Shown: positions 48,152-59,520, counted from the stretch's first letter. The stretch: 64,000 nucleotides of DNA from Anopheles merus (GCF_017562075.2 NC_054081.1:21350977-21414976); one strand, 5' to 3'. The notes: generated from the sequence alone by a model not told the origin. Numbers and translations: made by a program.

Positions 48152-48587
48152 TGTAGCAGGCAGAAATTCTTTCGAGAACAGGAACTTTTAAGTCGAAGAA
48201 AAGTGAACACGTAAAGTTAAGCGAAGTATGGCTAATTATTTGTGACACGGACGAGGGGGGTGTGGCAGGTTCTGGTTCTGGTTGCGCCATGAGGTGTACA
48301 TCGTCGTCAGCAAATGTGGTTGGTGGGGGTTCGAAGCACGGGCGGATCATTCGGCGGGGAAGGCATCGCGTGACCGATCGTACCACTGTTGGTGCCGTTC
48401 TGCCAGTTCGGTCATTGGTGGTCGGTCTGGTTTCAGGTGCGCGTTGAACCCCACGCTATGAGGTAACTATGCCGATAGTGTATAGTGGGCTGCGAGTTCC
48501 AGGTTCGTCTTTGGACAGCACACGAAGCACGTGTTGTCGGCAGTATTCTGTCATTGGAAGCGACAAGAAACAAAAAGGATCGTATCA
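48152..48587 (-). repeat. Solo LTR of the gypsy-type element, TSD ATAG
   Basis: The minus strand starts TGATACGATCCTTTTTG and ends CTGCCTGCTACA, and is flanked by exact 4-bp ATAG (48148-48151 and 48588-48591). It aligns with the LTR at 54631-55236 but is shorter because it lacks that copy's internal duplications. A solo LTR results from recombination between two LTRs of one insertion. Confidence 0.85.
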
Positions 48588-48894
48588 ATAGATTGAATAG
48601 GTAATAATTGTATTTCATACATTTAGTTTATTAATAAATATTTTTAATATTTTATATTTTCTACTCATAGGAAATGTTGCTCTAATTGAAAGCTTTTTTG
48701 TGGTTTATGAACTTCCTTCTTTCAGATTATTTTTCATAAATCATAGTGCAACAATGAAAAATATGAAACCTGTTTTTTACTTGCAATTGAAAAATTAAAT
48801 GTCGTAGATATCGATTCATCTTAAATGAATTTACTTTAATTTCAGCGCAATTTTAATTTTTTTTATTTAAATAATGTACGTTGGTTGGTCGCGT
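48588..48894. other. AT-rich spacer
   Basis: Nothing recognised. Confidence 0.4.
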
Positions 48895-49725
48895 AGACAA
48901 CACTATAATAAAAATGCTGCTTGGGAATATTTTAAGGAATGTAACGCTTCTCGGATACCGGATGTAACGGCAGAGAACCTCGGATTGCAGATAACGAGGC
49001 AAAGACCAAACTGATGGTGGCAACATCAGCGGGCCCGCTAACAAATAATCAGAATCTACGTAGGCGTGACGTGCAGATAGGTGAACGCACTTTTGAAGGC
49101 GTCCCACAATTCACCTATCTGGGATCAAAGGTCAGCAACGACAATGGCATGGAAGCTGAGTTGCGCGCAAGGATGCTGGCTGCCAACCGGTCATTCTACA
49201 GCCTGAAAAAGCAGTTCACCTCAAAGAACCTGTCGCGACGGACGAAGCTGGGACTATATAGTACCTATATAGTACCAGTACTCACATACGCCTCTGAGAC
49301 ATGGACACTGTCCAAATCTGACGAAACCCTCTTAGCCGCGTTCGAGAGGAAGATGCTCAGAAGGATACTTGGCCCCGTATGTGTGGAAGGACAATGGAGG
49401 AGCCGCTATAATGACGAGCTATACGAGATGTACGGCGACCTCACTGTCGTACAGCGTATAAAGCTCGCCAGGCTCCGGTGGGCTGGCCCATGTTGTACGC
49501 ATGGAAACGAACGACCCAGCCCGTAAAGTCTTTTTAGGCCGTCCACAAGGACAGAGGAGGCGTGGTAGGCCCAAATTGAGGTGGCAAGATGGCGTGGAGG
49601 CGTCCGCCATTAAGGCCGGGATAACGGACTGGCAGACGAAGGCGCGAGACCGTGAGCGGTTTCGGACACTCCTGAGGCAGGCCAAGACCGCAAAGCGGTT
49701 GTAGCTCCGGATAAGTAAGTAAGTA
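48895..49725 (+). pseudogene. RTE-clade LINE 3' part
   Basis: The frame 49014-49526 encodes VPQFTYLGSKVSNDN, ELRARMLAANRSFYSLKKQF, RRTKLGLYSTYIVPVLTYAS and KMLRRILGPVCVEGQW. After a one-base frame change at about 49490 the C-terminus (DPARKVFLGRPQGQRRRGRP, KLRWQDGVEASA) ends at 49704. A (TAAG)n tail follows at about 49713-49728. This is the region downstream of the RTE polymerase. The palm is absent because of 5' truncation. Near relative of 44150-46118. Confidence 0.85.
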
Positions 49726-50131
49726 AATAACGCTTCTCCAATGTAACCTAGAGGGCTGAGTCTTACTTTTTTCCCAATTTTTCTTGGTAACCACATCACA
49801 CAATTTTCTTTCATTACGCGGATTTCGTCAATCTTCAGCAAGGAGGTCAGTTGCAGCCTTGTACTGAAAAGATGATGTCCATACGCTATCCGAACCGAAA
49901 ATGCTGCGAAATATAAAACAAATTATGCAGTTCATGTGAAGAAAATGGTAATATCGATACACTGACCTGTTGTAAAGGCATGATGATTCACAAATTAATC
50001 AATAGCTGATAGAAATTGTTGGTAAAATTTTCGTGTCGGTCCATACGTCTCTCTGGTTTGCTCGAGTTTCCGCATGTTTTTCTATTCGCATGCTTGTGCA
50101 GCGTTCCGCTCACGCTATAAAGCGCAACGCT
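49726..50131. other. Unannotated DNA
   Basis: Nothing recognised apart from the SINE duplication AGCGCAACGCT at 50121-50131. Confidence 0.4.
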
Positions 50132-50334
50132 TCTTCTTCTTCTTTTGCTCAACAACCGATGCCGGTCAAGGCCTGCCAACACACTTTTGGGGTTGGCTTT
50201 CAGTGACTTATTGATTTCCCCCATAGCAGGATAGTCAGTCCTACGTATGGCGGCACGGTCTATTTGGGGCTTGAACCCATGACGGGCATGTTGTTAAGTC
50301 GTACGAGTTGACGACTGTACCATGAGACCGGCTG
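50132..50334 (-). mobile_element. tRNA-derived SINE, copy 6
   Basis: On the minus strand it runs from the A-box region (CCGGTCTCATGGTACAGTCG) through the B box GGTTCAAGCCC to a (GAA)n tail. It is flanked by the 11-bp duplication AGCGCAACGCT (50121-50131 and 50335-50345), a product of target-primed insertion. Confidence 0.9.
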
Positions 50335-50345
50335 AGCGCAACGCT

Positions 50346-50794
50346 AGGATAAGCCATATCGGCGCGTTAGTGATCGCACGGAAGACAACGCTAGGATCGA
50401 CGAAAGGTTGTCAAAAGAGAGCAATTGGGAAGAATTAAAAGAAGGGGGGGGGGGTCGTCGTCCGGTCATTCTTTCTTGGAAGAGAGGTCATGTGGTGGCA
50501 AATGTGGAATACGAAGGGATAACTCTTCAGACGGGAAGCTAGAAGGTGGAATAAAATTTGGCATTAACACGGTGTAAAGATTGAAAATCGAGTTTCTTTT
50601 ATTAATATAAAGTGTAGTTTAGTTCGCTTGTTTTTGGAGCGATGAACTCGTTTCTCTTCGCGTCTGAGCCGTGTGTATTCATCTGCGCATGCTCGCATAT
50701 TATGCTGTTGCTACATTGCTTGGTATGCATTATTCTTACGTTCTTTTGTGATATTGCGGGGGATTGTCCAAATGATGTTGTACTTATTTAAAAT
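50346..50794. other. Unannotated DNA
   Basis: Contains a short G run near 50445-50453. No gene seen. Confidence 0.4.
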
Positions 50795-51770
50795 CAGTGC
50801 TGCGAAATGTCATGAGTATCACGAGATTTTCACCAACGAAAATAATGAACATATCCGTGGTAGCTTGATGCTCATTGCTGATAGTCAATAAAAGTGCGCC
50901 ATGACATGCTGAACACGACATGTGAATTCTTGAGTCCAACGCGATACTCTGACTGACAAGCTTAGCTTAATGCCGGCGCAAGCATTATCATGATTTTTTT
51001 CTGGCTGTGAACAGTGCTGCCAAATGCCACTGTTTCCATCATCAACACTCATGACTGAAACGAAGCTCAAATCAGAACACGTACACAACTGAGATGATCA
51101 GTGACTATACTGAAACAGTTGAAGAATCGATCACATGCTTGGTGACATTTAGTTTAGCACCCAACTTTTGATCACTCACTTGGTCACGACATTGTTGTCG
51201 GCGATAATCGCGACATTCTTGGAATATACTTGGCGCGTGGGCTCAAGCAACAAAATGAGCATGCTTTCTCCCTCTATCTTTTCTTTTTTTGATTATCTGT
51301 CGGGTCAAACAGAGCGAGAAAACATGCTCATTTTGTTTCTTGGAACCACTCGCACGCAATGCATATCTCCCGTGACCATCGCGATGATCACCGACTGAAA
51401 ATGTCGCGACCAAGTGATTGAACACGAGTAGGTTGCACACAATGTCACCAAGCATGCGATGGTCGCACCAACTGTTTGAGGCTTGCCTCTGATCTTCGCA
51501 GTAGAGCTCGTGACGCTGAGATGATTTTGTTTCAGCCAGAATTTGTCATGACTATGTCAGTGACATTTTGCAAAATTGATCACAGCTAAAAAAAGTCGTG
51601 ATATAGTGACTGACCAAGCGATGGTCGCAAACATGTCATGAGCATGTATTAGTCACACCAATCGTTCTGGGTATCACCTATGATTATCACAATTGAGTAC
51701 GTGACGCTGATATGGATTTTGTTTCAGTCAGATTTTTTTATGACATTGATAGTGACATTTTGCAGCACTG
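50795..51770. mobile_element. 976-bp hAT-type MITE, TSD TTTAAAAT
   Basis: The ends CAGTGCTGCGAAATGTCA and (right, inward) CAGTGCTGCAAAATGTCA are flanked by exact 8-bp TTTAAAAT (50787-50794 and 51771-51778). The interior is made of degenerate internal repeats containing CACGTAC and TGCGATGATCA, and it has no transposase. The same termini occur on the 3.4-kb element at 60253-63673 and on the truncated copy 9222-9893. Confidence 0.92.
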
Positions 51771-51778
51771 TTTAAAAT

Positions 51779-52257
51779 AATACTTTGATATAATTTATTA
51801 ACCCTAAGTGCTCTTTTTTGTGACCGTCCCGCTCGGCCGCCTATTTCCAAGAGAGCACGATCGTCCTTTCGATCGTGGTGAGTGGCCTCTCGGCTCGCTA
51901 AGTGACCAGCCAGTCGGAGCCGAATTGTTTGGGCAGGTTGGCTCACTTCTCGCATTTCGCCCTAAAACGCCTCCATAACACGTTCTTACTCCGTTTTCGA
52001 GACTAAATAAACAATGTTATGCTGCTACTGAACATTGTTCAACTACAAGTAAACATTTGACGTCTGACTGAACTGAAATACTTGTGGTAACACAGCGTGT
52101 AACCACTTCTTAAGACGCGTTACGCATTCATAACGCATCGCGCGTAACGTGTAGCACTCACTCACTCACTAACACTAACAATAGCAAACGATTGCACTAC
52201 TACTACTACCCGCACAGGATGCGAGAACGCGTTTTGGTTTCTACACAGTTTTGAAAC
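51779..52257. other. Unannotated DNA
   Basis: Contains CG-rich short phrases (GACGCGTTACGCATTCATAA region, 52115-52160). No gene recognised. Confidence 0.4.
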
Positions 52258-52471
52258 TTCTTCTTCTTCTTCTTCTTTTGGCTCAACAACCGTTGCCGGT
52301 CAAGGCCTGCCTGTACCACACTACTTGTGGGTTTGGCTTTCAGTGACTTATTGATCCCCCCATAGCAGGATAGTCAGTCCTACGTATGGCGGCACGGTCC
52401 ATTGGGGCTTGAACCCATGACGGGCATGTTGTTAAGTCGTACGAGTTGACGACTGTACTACGAGACCGGCT
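52258..52471 (-). mobile_element. tRNA-derived SINE, copy 7 (best preserved)
   Basis: The minus strand has an A-box-like TAGTACAGTCG (about 52450-52460), a B box GGTTCAAGCCC (52405-52415) and a (GAA)n 3' tail at 52258-52277. It is flanked by the 11-bp duplication AGTTTTGAAAC (52247-52257 and 52472-52482). About 210 bp, with the length and structure of the mosquito ~200-bp SINE class. Confidence 0.92.
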
Positions 52472-53302
52472 AGTTTTGAAACTAACACAGTTAAAAATGT
52501 GTAAATGTGTGCGTTTACTTTCCGCCGGTGCGCTCAGTTTGATCTGCTCGCATCGCTGTGCTGATATCGGTGTCTCGCTTTCACTACTGCACCGAAAGGT
52601 CCTCTGTGTGGTCTCGGTGTGGTAGCACACGAAATCGTCAGTACAACTCAAGGATCTGCAGCGAGAAGCCGCACGTGTGTCAGTCTGAGTCCTGCACGCT
52701 TGGTGTTATAATTTTGTAAAGTGTTCAAGTGTACAAGTGTTGTGCGCATTGAAATGAAGTTGTGCGAATGATTCGTAATGCATGTACATCGCGCAGCTTC
52801 ATTTCATACCTTTTTTACAGCAATCAACGATTGCAACAGGATCTATGCAGATATTCCGCCACTTCAACGTTTGCATCGATGGAGCGATCGATTTTATTTT
52901 AGTTTAATATTGTGTATCAAGTTATGTAAATGTGTGAAAACGTGTAAAGTTTAAGAGCAAATGTTTCAATAAAGTGATGAAAAAAAAATCGACGCGTCTT
53001 TGTGTTTTTGTTTAGCTTTAGATAACAAAAAAGATACAGAAAGAAACGCACACAGCGCAACACGAAAGAAACAAACACAAGCACACGAAAGGAGCATTGA
53101 GAGAGCGCACAGTGTATTTTTTATGAAAGTGGGAGAGAACCGTGGTACCCGTTCCCTCCCCTTTTTTTAAGCCTAGGAAATCTTCGATCGGTTTAACTTG
53201 AAGGTTTTTTACGCACACTATGTAAAAACTTACCCGCTCTTTGCCCGTTGGGTCAATACGTACACCCGAGAGTAGTGAAAGCAGCTAGAATAACTCCATT
53301 AC
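52472..53302. other. Unannotated DNA, possibly containing an LTR
   Basis: AATAAAG occurs at about 52970. The stretch just before the primer-like site at 53303 should be an LTR end, but no LTR start or second copy is seen. No gene recognised. Confidence 0.35.
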
Positions 53303-53320
53303 TGGTGACCCCGACTGAAC
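53303..53320 (+). other. Second tRNA-Trp-type primer site
   Basis: TGGTGACCCCGACTGAAC matches the first 13 bases of the CsRn1 primer site. About 150 bp downstream an ATG at 53471 opens a short frame (TTNNKVEQNGALIV) ending at 53526, which could be the start of a truncated Gag. This suggests the 5' end of another CsRn1-type insertion on the plus strand. Confidence 0.5.
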
Positions 53321-53566
53321 AAGTATCAAAATAGACGTTTGTCCGAAACGTAAAGTAGCAATCGCGAGTGATCATTTCACAGTGTTTGCTTTTCATTTGC
53401 ATTTCGCTTGCCACGTTTTTAAGTTCAATAATTGAACATTGACCATCAAGTGTCGACCGCGTGCGAAACAAAATGACGACCAACAACAAAGTTGAACAAA
53501 ATGGCGCGCTGATTGTAAAAAGTGATTAAAACCAAAATAATTTTCGCAGACTTCGATCAAGAGGAT

Positions 53567-54630
53567 ATTGAAACCTGGTTCACATGGACTGCGCACGAAG
53601 GACGATGAGTTTCGCCTGTCGGTGTTGGAATCCAATTTCGACGTAATAGTGCTTACGGAAACCTCGATCCTAGCCTACCTTCGGCTTTGCTGTTTGACGA
53701 TAGCTTCCGAGTCTACCGATGTGATCGTAGTGTTGACAACAGTACATGTGCTCGCGGTGGAGGTGTGTTGATTGCATGCTCTCAGTTTCTGACGTCACGG
53801 GAACACACAACGGTGCATCCATCGCTTGAGCTAGTGTGCGTTGTAATACAACTAGGCAATTCCCGATTATTCATCATTGCTGCATATCTCCCGCCTAGAC
53901 TTGCCGCAAATGCTGCCACGCTCCGTGAAGTCGAAAACTGCATTTGCTCATTATGCTCAATTATGCATCACGGAGGCGGTATCCTCTTGTTAGGAGACTT
54001 CAACCAACCTCTCGTCTCCTGGTCAGCCGCTCAGCATGATCCGGATTTGCCATTTCTGCATTATGAGCCACGTACGCGGTCGGCTCTCTCCGCTCTGTTT
54101 ATGGACGAGATGCATCATAGTGGGCTTTTCCAGATCAATGGTCATCTTAACACCAGCGGACGCGTCTTAGACCTGGTGTTTGTAAATAATGCTTCTGTTT
54201 GCCTTCCGCTAGAACTTTGCCTCACCCCCCTGTTAGCAATTGACACCTATCACCCTGCGCTTGAGTTGGCCATCCCGTAACCCCGAGCGGAATCAGCCGT
54301 TCCTACGCTAACACCACGCCTTGACTACGCGCGGACGGACTTTAACAGGCTCCTGCCGATGATCGCCTCGTTCGCAAATGTCTTCGAATGTTCCCGTTAA
54401 GCCACTCTTGACCTCGCTGTGAAAGATTTTGAGCGGTTCATGGCCCAAGCCCTGAATGAATGCACGCTGGTTAAACGACCTAAACGAGGCCCCCCTTGGG
54501 GTGACAGAACGCTGAGCAGGCTCAAAACGGCTAAAGCTGCCGCGTATCGCGATTATCTGTTGCGTAGATGTCCCGCAGCATTGCGCAACTATAATACTGC
54601 GCATTCTCTCTCTATCGGCGCTATAACAGG
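53567..54630 (+). pseudogene. Jockey/CR1-type LINE endonuclease domain
   Basis: An apurinic-type endonuclease that nicks the target DNA. It begins at about 53580 (GLRTKDDEFRLSVLESNFD, then IVLTET with the catalytic Glu). A frame change at about 53690 leads to the frame 53687-54280 with SFRVYRCDR, ARGGGVLIACSQF, IIAAYLPPRLA, ILLLGDFNQPLVSW and a His in TYHPALEL, so the core catalytic residues are readable. It continues degraded through KDFERFMAQALNECT to 54630, where the gypsy-type LTR begins. ORF1 and RT are absent. Confidence 0.85.
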
Positions 54631-55236
54631 TGAAGCGACCCTTTTTGTTTCTGGTCGCTTCCAATGACCGACGACACGTGCCTCGGCAGTTACCTCATAG
54701 CGTGAAGTTCAACGCACACCTCAAAACCCGGCCGACCACCAATGACCGACGTTAAACTGGCAGAATGGCAACTATGCACTGTCAGCATAGTTACCTCATA
54801 GCGTGGGGGTTCATCGCGCACCTGAAACCAGGCTGACCACCGATGACCGAACTAACAGAACGGCACCGACAGTGAAACGATCGGTTACGCGATGCCTTCC
54901 CCTGCGAATGATCCGCCCGTGCTTCGAACCCCCACCAACCCAATTTGCTGACGACACCTCATGGCGCAACCAGAAGCAGAACCTGCCAACAATCGGTCAC
55001 TCCTGCCTTCCCCTCCGAATGATCCGCTCGAGCGTCGAATCTCCACCAACCCAATTTGCTGACGACGACGATGTACGCAGCCCGATCCACAACCCGCCTC
55101 ACCCCCTCGTCCGTATCCCAAATTTAGCACATAATAAAAGCGCGATCGAGAGTTCGATCGTGGCCATACTTCACCTAACTTTCATAGTCCCCTTTTCTTT
55201 GTCGTTCGTCGTTCGAAAGAATTCTCGCCCGCTACA
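54631..55236 (+). repeat. 5' LTR of the gypsy-type element
   Basis: It starts TGAAGCGACCCTTTTTG and ends CGCCCGCTACA, homologous to the solo LTR 48152-48587. It is longer because of two internal duplications: a ~65-bp block with GTTACCTCATAGCGTG (54690 and 54789) and a ~60-bp block with CCAACCCAATTTGCTGACGA (54940 and 55048). AATAAA lies at 55131. Confidence 0.85.
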
Positions 55237-55256
55237 ATTGGTGACAGTGGTGGGAT
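55237..55256 (+). other. Probable primer-binding region
   Basis: ATTGGTGACAGTGGTGGGA follows the LTR end immediately, the expected place for tRNA priming. I could not assign the tRNA. Confidence 0.55.
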
Positions 55257-55581
55257 TAGTGCTAATTAGACGCACTAAAAATAGAAAAAGTGATTGAAGT
55301 GAAAGTGCATGTGGTGTTGTTCTGAACTGAAAGTGCGTGAGTTGTTCCAGGCTGCCGGTCCACTTTAAGAAAGACCCATGCAGAAGGTGACCCTTGCCAT
55401 TGTGTGAGAGTTTTATTTTAATTATAATATAAAAAAGTCTTGATGAGCAAGAGGGAGTTGCGAGGGGGTGCAACAAAACTTCCAGCGGCCAATAGCCCTC
55501 TAGCAGTGAAAAGTCAGCCTCCAGTGGAAAACAAATCTCCTCATTTTTTGTGGACGCTAGTTTAGGCTGCTCAAGCATCGT

Positions 55582-56744
55582 CATGAGCACCATTCCATCG
55601 GAAATAGCAATGAATTTGATCCCGAAGTTTAGAGGGAATGCTGCGGAACTTGATGCCTTCCTTTATGCCGCAGATCAGTTTAAAAGTGAGATACCGGAGG
55701 GAGGTTCCGAGGAACCCCTCATCCGTATAGTGTTTACCAAACTCAAGGGCAACGCGGCTGCCTATTTTAAGCGGATAAAAGTGGATACCTGGAATGAGGT
55801 AAAAACTCGTCTTTTGCATGAGTTTGGGGATAGTTTGAAATTAGAAACGGTAGGACAGCAGATCGAAACATTGCGGCAAGGAGTAAACGAATCCTTTTAT
55901 AGCGTGATAAAGAGCGAGATGAGCTACTGGAAGGTTACCTTAATGCTTTCGAGCCGAAAACTAAGGAAAATCTTTCGTACTTTAAAAGAATGTTCGATCG
56001 CATTTTATTACCGGGCTAAGGAATCGTTCACTTCGCAGCCTTGCCCGCCTCCAAAAGTCGCTTGACTTTGGAGAGTTATTAAATCATTTGATGGAATAAT
56101 ATCTCGATATAGAAAATGAAGAAGAATTGGAGGGAAGGTTGGATGCATTAGAACAGGGCTCGCGCCATCGGCGAATAAACACATTTTCAGGGGATATATC
56201 GGATGAAAAAGATTATGGTGATAGGAATTCAAAGGGTAAAGCGCCTCCACCATGGGCTAATGCTCCCGAAGCTTATCCTCCCTCCCATTTCCCTCATCAT
56301 ACAAGTGGAAATGCAGTCTATCCGGCAATCCGGGGACCGACAGCCTCCCCTAGCCTGCCGGCTTATCATAATTCCATAATTCCATCATAATACCTCCAGC
56401 ACCCTCTGCGCACATGAATTACGGTAATGCATGGGCACCCCCACTTGTTTCATCGTACCCTCTGTGGGGGATGTTTTCAAACAGTTACGGGACACACCTA
56501 TCTCCGAGGTCGGCACAGGATGTCCCTGGTCCCAACAATTACCATTCGACGTGGCTCCATATCCTTCTAATCGCAATACAGACTTTTATAGTAATCACGC
56601 TCCCCAAATGCCGCCCCAAGTTTTTCCTTCAAGTAACCATACTATGGAACCCGAAGTTTTAGAGACGGCTAACCAACAAGGGTATGGCCAACGGCTCCGA
56701 AACCGCAATCGTAGAGACATGTCTGCAGCAGAGCCTAAAAACTA
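55582..56744 (+). pseudogene. Gypsy-type Gag (broken)
   Basis: The structural polyprotein starts at about 55582 (STIPSEIAMNLIPKF). The capsid-like stretch LDAFLYAADQF, KLKGNAAAYF, WNEVKTRLLHEFGD and QQIETLRQGVNESF is typical of gypsy-type Gag. A frame change at about 55925 is followed by scattered frames with stops. Later parts read 56127-56390 (EGRLDALEQG, coiled-coil-like; Pro-rich PPPWANAPEAYPPS) and 56431-56745, ending in a basic GYGQRLRNRNRRDMS. There is no CCHC knuckle, as in errantivirus-like Gags. Confidence 0.8.
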
Positions 56745-56795
56745 ATACCGGGGGGTCCGCAGCAAATCGGAACCCCCACAATAGATAAGAACCCT

Positions 56796-57071
56796 TTGAA
56801 ATCTCCACCTGACGGTGCTCATCCCTCCTGTGTATCTGAGGCCGATTGGATCACCTGTCAGGTGGTGCAGGTCCCGGGAGATCTGGACTGTGTAGAGCTA
56901 TCAACCACTATGAACCCCTCTTATGTATCAAAATTCCTCATTGGTACCAGAGCAGCGGTGAGTCTGCTTCGCCAATCAGAGGCCCACAATATCGGCATTA
57001 ATGATTTCGATTTAGCAGATTGTCCGACTTTAATCGGCATCGGGAACTCGACCGTTCAAACCATTGGCTAA
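56796..57071 (+). pseudogene. Gypsy-type protease, active site lost
   Basis: The frame reads VELSTTMNPSYVSKFLIGT, then RAAVSLLR. At the position of the aspartic protease D-T-G triplet the copy has G-T-R, so both the catalytic Asp and the following Gly are changed (about 56940-56950). A downstream flap-like TLIGIGNSTVQTIG is kept. It stops at 57069. Confidence 0.75.
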
Positions 57072-57584
57072 TGCCAGATTGATCTATTAGTAGGGGGAGA
57101 AAATTTTTGTTCAAAATTTCATGTCGTTAACGATCTATTTGTTCCTGGATTATTTAGCAAGGACTTGGTACGAAAACACCAGGTGCAAATCTTTCTGGCA
57201 AACGATTGCATTAGATTTCCATTGTCAGCGGAACCGCAGATGGATAGCGCAAGCTCCGCAAGAGGAAAATATATTGGCACACAGTCTCCCATGTTTTTTA
57301 GTTCATCAAAACTTGTTTCATCTGCATCTGTACCTCAAGAAAACGGGTGGAGAGAAAATAGCCCTAATAAATTTAGCCAATCGGAGGAACAATTGGATTG
57401 CGACCCTCGAGACCTAAAAGGAACCCTTTTGGTGGGAGAAAAAAGAGTACAAGCTTTGTGTCATGCTCTAAACTTACAAAAAGAACAGGTCAATTCATCG
57501 TTAAAAACAATGATAGCACAGTTTAGCGACGTGTTCAATGTGAAAGGGTATGATTTTACTCACACTTTTTTTGCGTAACATGAA

Positions 57585-58345
57585 ATTGAGACCACTTCAA
57601 ATTTTCCGATTTATAAACGGCAGTACCGTTTGCCCGAAGTGATCAAACCTCATCTTGCGGATCAGATAGCCGAGATGCTTGCGCTGGGAATTATAAAACC
57701 CATCGTTAGCCCCTGGAACGCTCCGGTACTTTGTATACCAAAATCCCCGGATGCGGCAGGCAACCCGCGGTATCGAATTGTGGTGGATTTCAAGGAGTTG
57801 AATTCCATCACAAAACCTTTTATTTATCCGATTCCACGGATAGATGAGATTATGGATACTCTCGGGAAAAGTTGCTATTTCTCAACATTAGACTTGGAAT
57901 CAAGATTTTTTCAAATTCCTATCCATCCTAGAGATGGGGAAAAACTGCATTCTCCACACCGGCCGGACATTTCGAATTTACACGAATGCCCATGGGGTTA
58001 CCAAATAGTCCTTTGACCTTCCAAAGATTGATGAACACGGTGTTGTACACAAACCCAGGTGTTAAGGCAGTAGTATATTTAGATGACATAGTGGTCCATG
58101 GCAGTACGAAAGATGAGCATAATGACAATTTGAGAAAAGTATTATCTGCCCTACGTCAACATAATCTCAAACTTGAACCCCCAATATGTCATCTTCTGCG
58201 GCAGGAGGTTAAATATTTGGGGCATATAATAGATCACCAGGGCATTAGACCCGCGGAGGACAAGGTAGATAAGATCGCCAATGCTAAGCCCCCAAAAACG
58301 GTGAAGCAAGTTCGCTCATTCATTCGCTCATTCCGCATTCCTTGA
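57585..58345 (+). pseudogene. Gypsy-type reverse transcriptase (one frame change)
   Basis: RNA-dependent DNA polymerase. LGIIKPIVSPWNAPVLCIPK and YRIVVDFKELNSIT (fingers), then YPIPRIDEIMDTLG and YFSTLDLESRFFQI (first palm Asp) lie in the frame 57630-58016. After a frame change near 57950 the frame 57986-58345 continues with MPMGLPNSPLTFQRLMN and the catalytic VVYLDDIVVHG, then LRQEVKYLGHIIDHQGIRP and the connection (KTVKQVRSFIR). The catalytic YLDD is intact. It stops near 58343. Confidence 0.88.
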
Positions 58346-58662
58346 ATAAATTTTTATGGTAAATTTATTCCAAATCTGGCAAATATAAGAAAGCCTTTGG
58401 ATGAGCTCACCAAGAAACAATCACCTTGGTGAATGGACACCCCGACGTGCAGATGCGTTTAGTATATTGCAAACCATACTGACGCACGAACCAGTGCTGG
58501 CAAGACGGATATGCCATAGGAGCGGTGCTGTCTAACTAGAAAACCGACCGACCGCTAGCATATGCGAGTAGGACCTTGAAGGGTGCAGAATGCAAGTATC
58601 ATGCAATTGAAAAAGAGCTTTTAGCCATTGTTTGGGTAACTCAGCATTATCGACCATATATA

Positions 58663-59378
58663 CAGGGTGTTCGAGATAAATTTGACAGTTTCTGAGGGAA
58701 TAGGAAAGGAATTTTTATCAAATTTATGTTAAATATTAAAAAAAAAATCTACAAAGTTTAGCTTACCATGTTTGCCGCATTTTTTATTCGAAGTACCCCC
58801 CTCCGCATCGATGGCCGCCTGCACCCGCTTCCTGAACCGCGCGCAAGCCCGGACAACCATGTCTCTGGGGATGGCCGCAAACACAGCCTTTATTCTGGCC
58901 ACCAGCTCCGCTTTGGTATTACAGGACGCCCTGTTGGTGTCCCGCTCAACTGTGCCCCACACAAAGTAATCCATAGGATCAAGGTCACGGGAGCTGGGTG
59001 GCCAAACGTCGGTGCTGGTGTATCGGTCGAAATTGGCAGTGCTTTTTCGGCGTGTTTTTACGGCCGTATGACATGGTGCAGCATCCTGCTGCCAAACGTA
59101 CGGCCGCCCATTGGCCACCGTATTGTTTTTACGGTGTTCAGCGAACACATCGCCGCCTTCCGAATTTCGGCATTCGTATGGCCGGCACGAACCATCATAA
59201 CACACGTTACGCGCTTGTACAATTCGGACGGGTTCCACATATTTACGGAGCTAGACATTTTTTACACTTGTTCCACAACTTTTAGCAATCGAATGACATA
59301 TCAATCATTTCGATACGTCAACTCAACCCTGAGATATAAACCCAAAGGCAAGGTGTCAAATTTATCTCGAACACCCTG
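58663..59378 (-). mobile_element. 716-bp mariner-type relic in RNase H, TSD TA
   Basis: The inverted ends CAGGGTGTTCGAGATAAATT (left, and right read inward) are flanked by TA (58661-58662 and 59379-59380). It keeps only the C-terminal half of a transposase on the minus strand. Confidence 0.9.
58729..59238 (-). pseudogene. Mariner-type transposase, C-terminal half (DD37D)
   Basis: The last ~150 codons of a Tc1/mariner transposase. WQQDAAPCHTA carries the second catalytic Asp, and WPPSSRDLDPMDYFVWG carries the third Asp 38 positions later (37 residues between), i.e. DD37D spacing. The conserved tail RACARFRKRVQAAIDAEGG follows and the frame runs to a stop at 58729. The N-terminal DNA-binding half and first Asp are missing, consistent with the internally deleted 716-bp element. 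The remaining frame is fully open, so the insertion is fairly young. Confidence 0.85.
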
Positions 59379-59520
59379 TATAAAGATTCATAGTATATAC
59401 TGATCACCGCCCACTTATTTCGATTTGGAAATTGAAGGAGACTTCGCCAACCTTAACGCGCTTAAGGTTACGATTACAGGGAATCGACTGCGAAATAAGG
59501 TATAAAAAAGGAAAGAAAAC

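Larger units (their letters stand above)
58346..59520 (+). pseudogene. Gypsy-type RNase H region, split by a mariner relic
   Basis: Degraded RNase H. Recognisable pieces are PLAYASRTLKGAECKYHAIE-like sequence at 58550-58620 and IVWVTQHYRPYI just before the insert at 58663. After the insert, DHRPL-like decayed text (TAHLF) leads to the tether before integrase. Many stops. Confidence 0.65.

Noticed and set aside
55171..55593. 140-codon minus-strand frame
   Set aside because: It overlaps the LTR and leader of the gypsy-type element on the opposite strand, with no domain. It is a shadow frame.
58768..59403. 211-codon plus-strand frame
   Set aside because: Antisense of the mariner-type transposase, whose conserved motifs are on the minus strand.
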